A stretch of DNA of 64,000 nucleotides from CADEED01 sp964444835 (GTDB lineage: Bacteria; Pseudomonadota; Gammaproteobacteria; Steroidobacterales; Steroidobacteraceae), in contig CAYUIT010000016.1 of assembly GCA_964444835.1 (NCBI GenBank), positions 8,174-72,173 of the forward strand, read 5' to 3'. The notes below the pieces were generated by a model. That model was not told where the DNA came from and made no database searches. It was given only the letters and a program-made list of their open reading frames with translations. Position 1 is the stretch's first letter; each line of letters begins with the position of its first letter. Below are positions 18,934-26,707 of this stretch, piece by piece. Both the position numbers and the translations under genes were made by a program.

Positions 18934-18994
18934 GGTGCATCACTCCCAGTCGCCTGCGCGGCCGCCCGGCAAAAGCTCGAAATTTACGCTGGAG

Positions 18995-19006
18995 AAAACG
19001 TTTACA
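18995..19006. promoter_or_regulatory. LacI-type operator AAAACGTTTACA
   Basis: Palindromic core AAACGTTT, 62 bp upstream of the LacI ATG at 18933 and inside the spacer to the convergent-side ATPase gene end. It matches the sites at 20229, 30889 and 30909. Confidence 0.75.
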
Positions 19007-19052
19007 CAATAAGTGTAGGCAGCCGCCATAAAGATTGTCAAAGCGCCTGACG

Positions 19053-20168
19053 CTACGACGCGAGGCGCTCGCCGGAATCGGCGCGAAAGAAATGCAGTCG
19101 CTGCGGCTCGTAGGTCAACGTCACTGCCTGGCCGATCGGCGGCACGCCGTCTGCAGCAACTCGTGCAACCAACGGGCTCACCCCGACACGCACGGTTACG
19201 AATGCTTCGCTGCCGAGCTGCTCAACCGATTCCAGTGTACCGCTCACCGCGAGCACCCCCTGCGCGCGCAGGTCGCTCGCCGCCGCACGATGGTACTGCA
19301 GATGCTCGGGACGTAACCCGACCAGAATCTCCTGGCCGTCGAGCGCGCGCACTGCCTCGCCGAGTGCGTGCGCCGCGAGCGGAAAGTCCATGCCGCTGGC
19401 TCGCACCACCGGCGGTGCGGATAGAGCGAGCGCGCCGCGCACGAGATTGATCGCTGGACTGCCCAGAAACGCCGCGACGAATGCAGTTGCGGGCCGTTCG
19501 TACAACGCCATCGGCGTGTCGATTTGCTGAATCTTGCCTTGATTCAACACGACGATGCGCTGCCCAAGCGTCATCGCCTCGACTTGATCGTGGGTGACAT
19601 AAAGCATCGTCGTTTTCAGCTCGCGATGCAGTTTCGCGATTTCGCTTCGCATCGCGGAGCGCAGTTTTGCGTCGAGATTCGAGAGCGGCTCGTCGAGCAA
19701 GAAAACCTTCGGCTGCCGGACGAGCGCGCGACCCAGCGCGACGCGCTGACGCTGGCCACCTGACAACTGGCTCGGACGCCGCTCCAACATCGCTCCGAGC
19801 TCCAACATCTGTGCCGCCTCGTTCACGCGCTGCGCAACGAGTTGACGATCCACACCGCGTAAGGTCAGACCAAACCCGAGGTTCTCGGCGACCGTCATGT
19901 GCGGATAAAGTGCGTAGCTCTGGAACACCATCGCAATATCGCGATCCTTCGCCGCGACATCGTTGACGACGCGACCCCCGATCGACAGCGTCCCGGAGGT
20001 CACGTCCTCGAGCCCCGCCACCATGCGCAATAAGGTCGACTTGCCGCAGCCGGACGGCCCGACCATCACGACCAATTCGCCGGCGGCCACTTCGAACGAC
20101 GCACCGGCGATCGCCACCTGCCCGCCGGGGTAGACCTTCGTAACGTCTTGCAGCACGACTTGTGACAT
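19053..20168 (-). CDS. ABC sugar transporter ATPase (MsmX/UgpC/MalK type)
   Basis: A 371-aa ATPase. The start MSQVVLQDVTKVYPGG is chosen because the longer frame adds an unrelated leader. Walker A GPSGCGKST is near residue 38, Q-loop VFQSYALYPHMT near 83, signature LSGGQRQRVALGRAL near 134, Walker B FLLDEPLSNLDAKLR near 154 and the switch His in YVTHDQVEAM near 190. A C-terminal TOBE/regulatory domain completes it (LVGLRPEHL). It energises the permeases at 13485-15193. It is transcribed separately, from a promoter divergent to the GH1 beta-glucosidase, under a shared AAACGTTT operator. Confidence 0.92.
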   Translation of the reverse strand: MSQVVLQDVTKVYPGGQVAIAGASFEVAAGELVVMVGPSGCGKSTLLRMVAGLEDVTSGTLSIGGRVVNDVAAKDRDIAMVFQSYALYPHMTVAENLGFGLTLRGVDRQLVAQRVNEAAQMLELGAMLERRPSQLSGGQRQRVALGRALVRQPKVFLLDEPLSNLDAKLRSAMRSEIAKLHRELKTTMLYVTHDQVEAMTLGQRIVVLNQGKIQQIDTPMALYERPATAFVAAFLGSPAINLVRGALALSAPPVVRASGMDFPLAAHALGEAVRALDGQEILVGLRPEHLQYHRAAASDLRAQGVLAVSGTLESVEQLGSEAFVTVRVGVSPLVARVAADGVPPIGQAVTLTYEPQRLHFFRADSGERLAS

Positions 20169-20228
20169 GACCAATGACTCGCTCTTCGGGGCGCCCAGGA
20201 TCGTATAGAATTCGGGCCAAACAAGCCA

Positions 20229-20242
20229 TGTAAACGTTTCCC
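20229..20242. promoter_or_regulatory. LacI-type operator TGTAAACGTTTCCC between ATPase and GH1 genes
   Basis: Located in the 110-bp divergent spacer, 61 bp from the ATPase ATG and 37 bp from the GH1 start. The core AAACGTTT is shared with the operators of both glucan LacI genes, so one site can control both transcripts. Confidence 0.75.
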
Positions 20243-20278
20243 CCGCTTGGGGCCCACCGACTTTCCGAAGGCTCGATC

Positions 20279-21622
20279 GTGACTCGAACAACAGACTTTC
20301 CCGCGGGTTTCCTCTGGGGCACCGCAACCTCAGCGCATCAAATCGAGGGCTCGCCGCTCGCCGACGGCGCAGGCGCTTCCATCTGGCAGCGCTTTGCCCA
20401 TACACCAGGGCTTACGCACGCGGGCGACCATGGGGACATCGCCTGCGATCACTATCGCCGCTTCCGCGAGGATGTCGCGTTAATGCGCGATCTCGGCGTG
20501 AACGCGTATCGGTTCAGCATCGCTTGGGGCCGGGTGTTGCCGAACGGCACTGGTGCCGTGAACCCTCAGGGACTCGGCTTCTACGAAGCACTCGTCGACG
20601 AGTTGCTGCGCGCGGGTATCGAGCCCGTCGTCACGCTATACCACTGGGATCTTCCCGCGGCGCTCGATGATCGTGGTGGCTGGCTCAATCGCGACATTGC
20701 CGGCTGGTTCGCCGACTACGGTACGGCTGTGTTCAAGCGGCTCGACGATCGCGTCTCGAAGTGGGTGACGCTGAACGAGCCCTGGGTCGTCACGGACGGC
20801 GGCTACCTCCACGGCGTGCTCGCCCCCGGTCACCGCAACCGCTTCGAGGCGCCGCTCGCGTCTAACAACTTACTGCGCGCCCATGGTGCTGCGGTGCAGG
20901 CCTATCGTGCGATTGGCAAGCACCAAATTGGCTTGGTCGTGAACATCGAACCGAAATACCCGGCATCCCAAGGCTCGGACGATCTCGCCGCCACGCGACG
21001 CGCCGACGCATACATGAATCGGCAGTACCTTGACCCCGTCTTCCTCGGCCAATACCCGAAAGAACTGTCCGAAATCTTCGGCGAGGCTTGGCCCTTGATC
21101 TCGCCCGAGGACCTGGCGTTGATTCGACAGAAGATTGATTTCCTCGGCATCAACTACTACACGCGCAACGTGACGCGCGCCGAACCCGGCGCGTGGCCAC
21201 TGCGCGCGGGCCCCGTGAAGCAAGACGGCGCGATCTACTCGGAGACGGGCTGGGAAGTGTTCCCACAAGGCTTGACCGATACGCTGAGCTGGGTGAAATC
21301 GCGCTACGGCAACATCCCGCTCTACGTGACGGAAAACGGCGCCGCATTTGCGGACCCACCGACGGTTGCGGGCGACGTGCTCGACGACCCGTTGCGCGTC
21401 GAGTATTTGCGTCAGCACATCGCTGCCGTCCGTGCCGCGATTGCGGCGGGCGTTGATGTCCGTGGTTACTTCGTGTGGTCGCTACTCGATAACTTCGAGT
21501 GGGCGCTCGGTTACTCGAAGCGCTTCGGCATCTTTCATGTCGACTACGCCACGCAAAAGCGCACACCGAAAGCGAGTGCACGCTTTTACGCGCAAGCGAT
21601 CGCCGCCAATCGCACACCCTGA
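20279..21622 (+). CDS. bglA: GH1 beta-glucosidase
   Basis: A 447-aa family 1 glycosidase starting at GTG (VTRTTDFPAGFLWGTATSAHQIEG). The acid/base Glu is in TLNEPW near residue 165 and the nucleophile Glu is in YVTENGAAF near 350. Aglycone-side features include LYHWDLPAAL and the C-terminal WSLLDNFEWALGYSKRFG. There is no signal peptide, so it is cytoplasmic. It would hydrolyse imported beta-linked gluco-oligosaccharides such as sophorose or cellobiose to glucose. It is divergent from the ABC ATPase under a common operator and convergent with the GH94 gene (31 bp apart). Linkage preference cannot be read from sequence. Confidence 0.92.
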   Translation: MTRTTDFPAGFLWGTATSAHQIEGSPLADGAGASIWQRFAHTPGLTHAGDHGDIACDHYRRFREDVALMRDLGVNAYRFSIAWGRVLPNGTGAVNPQGLGFYEALVDELLRAGIEPVVTLYHWDLPAALDDRGGWLNRDIAGWFADYGTAVFKRLDDRVSKWVTLNEPWVVTDGGYLHGVLAPGHRNRFEAPLASNNLLRAHGAAVQAYRAIGKHQIGLVVNIEPKYPASQGSDDLAATRRADAYMNRQYLDPVFLGQYPKELSEIFGEAWPLISPEDLALIRQKIDFLGINYYTRNVTRAEPGAWPLRAGPVKQDGAIYSETGWEVFPQGLTDTLSWVKSRYGNIPLYVTENGAAFADPPTVAGDVLDDPLRVEYLRQHIAAVRAAIAAGVDVRGYFVWSLLDNFEWALGYSKRFGIFHVDYATQKRTPKASARFYAQAIAANRTP

Positions 21623-21653
21623 GCGGGAGTCGATGCCGCCGCTAACCTAACAC

Positions 21654-24600
21654 TCATGCGCCGAGCAAGATGCGGCACTCATGCGCTCTGCCCGTTCGCG
21701 GCAGCGTGATGCGTACCTCGCCGTCGCTCACGGCTATCGGCTCACCGTCGAAGCGTGCGTCCACGACGCGAGCCGCACACTCGGCTGGGTTGCGAACATC
21801 AAGGTGAACCGTCGTGCCATCTGCAGCACGGTAAGTGAGTTGGAATCCCGGCCAACTATCGGCCACCCGCGGGCGCACGACCAGCGTCGTGCCGCGCTCG
21901 ACGCGCACACCCAAAATCGACTCGATCGCGACGCGATAGAGCCAGCCCGCTGAACCTGTGTACCAAGTCCAGCCGCCGCGGCCCACGTGCGGTGCGGCCC
22001 CGTAGACATCGGCCGCAATCACGTATGGCTCGACCTTGTAGCGTTCGGCCGCCGCGCGATCGAGGGTATGGCTTACGGGTAGCAAAGACTCCAGCAATTG
22101 GCATGCTCGATCGCGCCGGCCAGCCTCCGCCATTGCCCTAACAACCCAAACTGCTGCGTGTGTGTACTGACCGCCGTTCTCGCGTACGCCCGCGACATAC
22201 CCTTTGATGTAACCCGGATCGTTGGGCGTCTCGACGAACGGTGGCGTGAGCAAGCGAATCAGCCCTTGCTCGTCGTCGATCAAGTGCGCTTCCACGGAGT
22301 CGAGTGAACGTTCGATACGCTCGCGCGGCGCCACGTGCGACATCACAGCCCACGCCTGTGCCAGCGCATCGATGCGACACTCATCGCTCGCCTGCGAGCC
22401 GAGAACCGCACCGTTGTCGTACCAGCCGCGTCGGTACCAACCACCGTCCCAGCCGTCCGCATTGAGTGCGACGGTTAGTTCATCACGATGCCGCCGGTAG
22501 CGCTGAGCGCGCTCCGCGTCACCGCGGGCAATACACAGTGGCAAGAAATCATCGATGACCGTGACGAGAAAGAATCCCATCCACGTGCTCTCGCCGCGCC
22601 CATCATGACCGACGCGATTCATGCCATCGTTCCAATCGCCGGCTCCAAACAAGGGCAAGCCATGCACCCCGCGCGTGAGCGAGCGATCGATCGCACGGCA
22701 ACAATGCTCGTATACCGTGGCGCTCTCGGCTGCTAGCTGCACTGGCAGATAGGCCTCAGCCTCTCCGGCAAGCAAGGCACGCGCATGCACGAACGGAACG
22801 CGCTCATCGAGCAGCGCAGCGTCTCCCGTCGTCGCCGTGTAGTAAGCCGTGATCCACGGCAGCCACAGCAAGTCGTCGGCGAAGCGCGTACGGATGCCGA
22901 CTTCATGCGGCGGATGCCACCAATGCAACACGTCCCCTTCCACGAACTGGTGCGCGGCATGCAAGAGAATCTGCGCGCGCGTCATGTCTGGACGTAGCAA
23001 TACAATGGAAGCGGCGTCCTGCAATTGATCGCGAAAGCCGAACGCGCCGCCCGACTGGTAGAACGCGCTGCGCGCCCAAATGCGACACGCGATGTCCTGA
23101 TAGGGCAACCAACCGTTCAACATGGCATCGAGCGCGGGAGACGGCGTTTTCACTTGCACCCGCTCGAACAGCGCTTGCCAGCTCGTCCGTACGGCTAACA
23201 ACTCAGTCTCGACCTCCCCGGGCGAGCGATAGCGTGCGAGCAAAGCTGCAACCTCGGCATCCGTCGCTGCCATCCCGAGCAGGAAACTCACCTCGCGCGT
23301 CTCGCCAGGCGGGATCTCCAGCGTCACCTGCAAGACCGCACACGGTTCGCCGCTGCTCGACACCGGTGGCAAATGGTCGCGCAGCAGAGCCGCTGGCGCG
23401 CGAACTGACCCCGGAACACCGAGGAATGCCGCTCGATCGGCACACCAACCATCCACCTTGTCGCGATCCACCGCAGCAAATGCCGTCCCGGCGAACGGCG
23501 CCAACGAAGCGGAGTTACGTGCGAGCACGGCTTGCTGCGACGCGGAGAACTCCGCATTCACCGTCGCGCGCGTCGCCTCACCCGTGCCACCCAGGACCCA
23601 GCGGTTATAGCCGTAAACCGCCACACGCCGCGACGCTTGGCCGGTGTTGCGGATTCGCACGCGCGTCACCCGGAGCGAGTCTTGGCGCGGGACGAACATC
23701 GTCGTCTCCTGCTCGAGACCCGCCACGTTGCAACGCCAAGTGCTAAAGCCAAAGCCATGACGCGCCTCGTAATCGACCGGCGCCGGCACAGGACCTGGCT
23801 GGGGAGACCACACAGCGCCGCTCGATAGATCCTTTACGTAGAGCGCGTCACCGTGCGGATCGACGATGGGATCGTTGCTCCACGGTGTTAGGCGGTACTC
23901 CCGGCTATTGCGCCACCACGAATTGCCAGCGCCCGACTCACTGACGAAGCAACCGAAGTTGGGATTGGCCAGCACGTTGATCCACGCGGCCGGCGGCAAC
24001 TGTAGATGACCTGTGACATCGCGCTGCATACGTACGACGTACTCTCGACCACAGTCGGCGAAACCGCCGAAGCCGTTATCGAACAGCAGCGGCTCGGACC
24101 GGGTCGCCACAGCGGCGGCATCGACACACGCTCGCATCACGGCCTCAGTCGTCGGCGCCATGAGCGGAGCCAAGGAATTCGTCATTTGCGCCACGATGAG
24201 TGGCGCGCTCGATGCGGAATAGACCGGCGACCCGGCTGCTCCGCGCTGTGCGCTTGCGCGACGCAATCGCTCAAGGACGTCCGCCACCGAGTCCGCAGCC
24301 GCCAACGCGAATCGAACGGTGCTCGTGGAGCCCGCCTCCAGAGTGAGTATCGTGCGCAGCGCAAATGCGGGATCCAACACGTTCCCGCAAGTTGCGCCGA
24401 GCGGCTGTGCCGTCACCAGGCTTGCGGGCGCACGCACATGGCGACCCCGGCCGATGAAGCGCGCGCGATCTGTCGTGTAATCCGTGACGGGAGCGTCGAG
24501 CAGCGCGTGAGCTACCGCGGGCGATGTTTCGCCGTGGCCGCGCGGCCGACGCGTCGCGATCAGAAAGCCATCCTCGGCGCGACGAGTTTGCACGAACAAC

Positions 24601-25079
24601 TTCGAGAACGCCGGGTGCCCCTCGTGTGCTGCAGGAGTATTCAGCGCAAGCGCCAGAAAGCTGGTGAGCTCGATTCGCCGCGTCACGTTGCTCGTGTTGG
24701 TGAGCGCGCAGGTGCGCACCTCTAACGCCGGCGAGCCCTCGAGCGCGATGCTCACGCGCGAGTGGACGCCCGCGTGCCGTCGTTCGATCGTGATGGCGCG
24801 ATCCGTGCTCGTGACGCTACCGGGCTCGTGCCCAGCGCACGCGCGGCCCGAGACCGTCCAGAATTCGCCGCTGTCGAGATCGCGCGCAAAGACGTAGAAA
24901 CCGCCCTCACCTTCGACCGGGTCCGGACGCCAGACGTCCAGCAACCAATCGCCAAAACTCGAGAAGCCGCCACCGATGGACGTGACGACGACCGCGCTGC
25001 GTCCATCGCTCAACACATGATGCGATCGAACGCTCGCTGCACGGCTCGAGCGCGGCACCGCTCCAAACGACTCACTCAT
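21654..25079 (-). CDS. GH94 phosphorylase, 1,2-beta-oligoglucan phosphorylase-like
   Basis: A 1141-aa protein without signal peptide. Two N-terminal GH94 beta-sandwich regions (about residues 1-280 and 290-640) precede the (alpha/alpha)6 barrel. Barrel motifs are CRIWARSAFYQSGGAFGFRD near 690, DVLHWWHPP near 742, the general acid Asp in GAGDWNDGMNRVG near 835, and GWTWYTGSAGWLYR near 1045. The length and the double N-terminal domain fit 1,2-beta-oligoglucan phosphorylase and the C-terminal half of cyclic beta-1,2-glucan synthase rather than the roughly 800-aa cellobiose phosphorylases. It would release glucose-1-phosphate in the cytoplasm. The start is 9 bp after the halogenase stop, so it is in the TonB-halogenase operon. 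Other beta-glucan linkages remain possible. Confidence 0.75.
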   Translation of the reverse strand: MSESFGAVPRSSRAASVRSHHVLSDGRSAVVVTSIGGGFSSFGDWLLDVWRPDPVEGEGGFYVFARDLDSGEFWTVSGRACAGHEPGSVTSTDRAITIERRHAGVHSRVSIALEGSPALEVRTCALTNTSNVTRRIELTSFLALALNTPAAHEGHPAFSKLFVQTRRAEDGFLIATRRPRGHGETSPAVAHALLDAPVTDYTTDRARFIGRGRHVRAPASLVTAQPLGATCGNVLDPAFALRTILTLEAGSTSTVRFALAAADSVADVLERLRRASAQRGAAGSPVYSASSAPLIVAQMTNSLAPLMAPTTEAVMRACVDAAAVATRSEPLLFDNGFGGFADCGREYVVRMQRDVTGHLQLPPAAWINVLANPNFGCFVSESGAGNSWWRNSREYRLTPWSNDPIVDPHGDALYVKDLSSGAVWSPQPGPVPAPVDYEARHGFGFSTWRCNVAGLEQETTMFVPRQDSLRVTRVRIRNTGQASRRVAVYGYNRWVLGGTGEATRATVNAEFSASQQAVLARNSASLAPFAGTAFAAVDRDKVDGWCADRAAFLGVPGSVRAPAALLRDHLPPVSSSGEPCAVLQVTLEIPPGETREVSFLLGMAATDAEVAALLARYRSPGEVETELLAVRTSWQALFERVQVKTPSPALDAMLNGWLPYQDIACRIWARSAFYQSGGAFGFRDQLQDAASIVLLRPDMTRAQILLHAAHQFVEGDVLHWWHPPHEVGIRTRFADDLLWLPWITAYYTATTGDAALLDERVPFVHARALLAGEAEAYLPVQLAAESATVYEHCCRAIDRSLTRGVHGLPLFGAGDWNDGMNRVGHDGRGESTWMGFFLVTVIDDFLPLCIARGDAERAQRYRRHRDELTVALNADGWDGGWYRRGWYDNGAVLGSQASDECRIDALAQAWAVMSHVAPRERIERSLDSVEAHLIDDEQGLIRLLTPPFVETPNDPGYIKGYVAGVRENGGQYTHAAVWVVRAMAEAGRRDRACQLLESLLPVSHTLDRAAAERYKVEPYVIAADVYGAAPHVGRGGWTWYTGSAGWLYRVAIESILGVRVERGTTLVVRPRVADSWPGFQLTYRAADGTTVHLDVRNPAECAARVVDARFDGEPIAVSDGEVRITLPRTGRAHECRILLGA

Positions 25080-25088
25080 GGTTGGCAA

Positions 25089-26597
25089 CTAGTTAGCTTT
25101 CACAAAGCGGGCGATGAACTGTTCGTGCTCGGGCATCGCACCCACACACGCGGCGATCACACGGTGCACGCTGCGCTCGAGCTCTTCGAGTTCCTGCTGC
25201 GGAATCAGATCCACAGCCGGGTGATAGCCGACGGGCATGCGGTTCTGACCGACGAGCACTTGCACCCAACTCGTCACCGCAAACATTTCATCTGCATTAC
25301 GAAAGAAGCGGCCACTCTCGTTGAACAAGCGCAGGTTGTCGTCGAGCTCAGGAGGAATGCGCATATTCGCGCAGTACTCCCAGAACGGCGAATCGCGCCG
25401 ATCGGTGGCGTAGTAGTGCAAGATCAAAAAGTCGCGAATTCGCTCGTACTCGAACGCAGCCTGCGCGTTGTAGCGATCGATCAACGTCTGACTGAAGCTG
25501 CGGTCTGGAAACAAATTGATCAAGCGGCCGACGCCGCTTTGGATCAGGTAGATACTGGTCGATTCGAGCGGCTCGAGAAAGCCACTCGCAAGACCGATGG
25601 CCACGCAATTGCGATTCCAAATCTTGCGCCGTCGACCCGTCGTGAATTTCAGGATGCGCGGCTCGGCCAGTACCTTGCCATCGAGATTCGCAAGCAACGT
25701 CTCGCGTGCGGCGTCATCGCTGATATAGCCGCTCGAATACACGTAGCCGTTACCCGTCCGATGCTGCAGTGGGATGCGCCACTGCCAACCGGCCGCGCGC
25801 GCCGTGGAGCGCGTGTACGGTGTCGCGGGCCCCGTCTTCTCGCACGGCACGGCCATCGCGCGATCGCACGGTAACCACTGTGTCCAATTCTCATAACCAC
25901 TTTGCAGCGCCTGCTCGATCAACAGCCCGCGAAAGCCCGAGCAATCGACGAACAAGTCGGCAGCGATACGCTCGCCGCTCGCCATTTGCACGGACTCGAT
26001 GAATCCGTCCTCGGGCCGCAGATGCACATCCACGACTTGACCTTCGGTGCGCCGCACGCCACGCGCTTCGGAATAGCTGCGCAGGAACGCCGCGTACAAC
26101 CCAGCATCGAAGTGATACGCGTGCGCGATGTGCGACAACGGGCTGTTAGGCGGCGCATCCGTCGCAGACGACATGAACTTCATGAGCGGCGCTGCGGCGG
26201 TGTGGATCGAGTACGCGCCGATATGATCGGCTTTGCCGGCTAAGCGGAGCTTCAGCCAATACTGGTGGAACGGCAGGAATCCATAGTCGTGACCGATTTG
26301 GCCGAAGCCGTGGATGTAGCGATCGCCGATGCGACCCCAATCGCAGAACTGGATACCCAGCTTGAAGGTGCCGCGAACCGCTTTGACAAAATCGATCTCG
26401 TTGATGCCGAGTGCATCGTTGAAAGTCTGCAGATGCGGGACGGTAGCCTCGCCCACGCCAACCGTGCCGATCTCGTCCGACTCGATCAATCGGATCGAAC
26501 AGGAATCGCCGAGCGCCTTGATCAGGGCAGCGGCAGACATCCAGCCGGCAGTGCCCCCGCCGACGATTACGATACTGCGAATTCGCTTGTCGCTCAC
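25089..26597 (-). CDS. Flavin-dependent tryptophan halogenase family protein
   Basis: A 502-aa FAD protein. The dinucleotide motif GGGTAGWMSA is at residues 13-22, and GVGEATVPHL follows near 47. A Lys in TFKLGIQF near residue 78 matches the catalytic lysine position, and the halogenase hallmark WxWxIP appears as GWQWRIPL near 268. An active-site-type Glu lies in FLEPLESTSIY near 345. Known members halogenate tryptophan or indoles with reduced FAD. It is sandwiched between a TonB receptor and a GH94 phosphorylase, a context repeatedly seen in Xanthomonas and Caulobacter relatives. No flavin reductase gene is nearby. The true substrate is unknown. Confidence 0.85.
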   Translation of the reverse strand: MSDKRIRSIVIVGGGTAGWMSAAALIKALGDSCSIRLIESDEIGTVGVGEATVPHLQTFNDALGINEIDFVKAVRGTFKLGIQFCDWGRIGDRYIHGFGQIGHDYGFLPFHQYWLKLRLAGKADHIGAYSIHTAAAPLMKFMSSATDAPPNSPLSHIAHAYHFDAGLYAAFLRSYSEARGVRRTEGQVVDVHLRPEDGFIESVQMASGERIAADLFVDCSGFRGLLIEQALQSGYENWTQWLPCDRAMAVPCEKTGPATPYTRSTARAAGWQWRIPLQHRTGNGYVYSSGYISDDAARETLLANLDGKVLAEPRILKFTTGRRRKIWNRNCVAIGLASGFLEPLESTSIYLIQSGVGRLINLFPDRSFSQTLIDRYNAQAAFEYERIRDFLILHYYATDRRDSPFWEYCANMRIPPELDDNLRLFNESGRFFRNADEMFAVTSWVQVLVGQNRMPVGYHPAVDLIPQQELEELERSVHRVIAACVGAMPEHEQFIARFVKAN

Positions 26598-26668
26598 AGA
26601 GTCACCGTTACCCGCCTAACACCCGTGCGCGAGCGTGGCAGGCAGACGCTGCAACATGCAACCAGAAC

Positions 26669-26696
26669 GGAGCCCCGGCTCAACCACCGGGGCTCC
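26669..26696 (-). terminator. Perfect hairpin between TonB receptor and halogenase genes
   Basis: Inverted repeat GGAGCCCCGG (26669-26678) and CCGGGGCTCC (26687-26696), 8-nt loop, 12 bp beyond the TonB stop. There is no T-run on the minus strand. It may be a partial terminator or an mRNA-stabilising element that lowers expression of the downstream enzymes relative to the receptor. Confidence 0.55.
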
Positions 26697-26707
26697 TCGT
26701 TGCAGGC

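Noticed and set aside
19222..20322. 366-codon minus-strand frame over the ABC ATPase gene
   Set aside because: Overlaps a complete ATPase in another frame, is Arg/Ala-rich and has no motif.
24762..25874. 370-codon plus-strand frame crossing the GH94/halogenase junction
   Set aside because: Antisense to two motif-rich genes; no start context and no recognisable domain.
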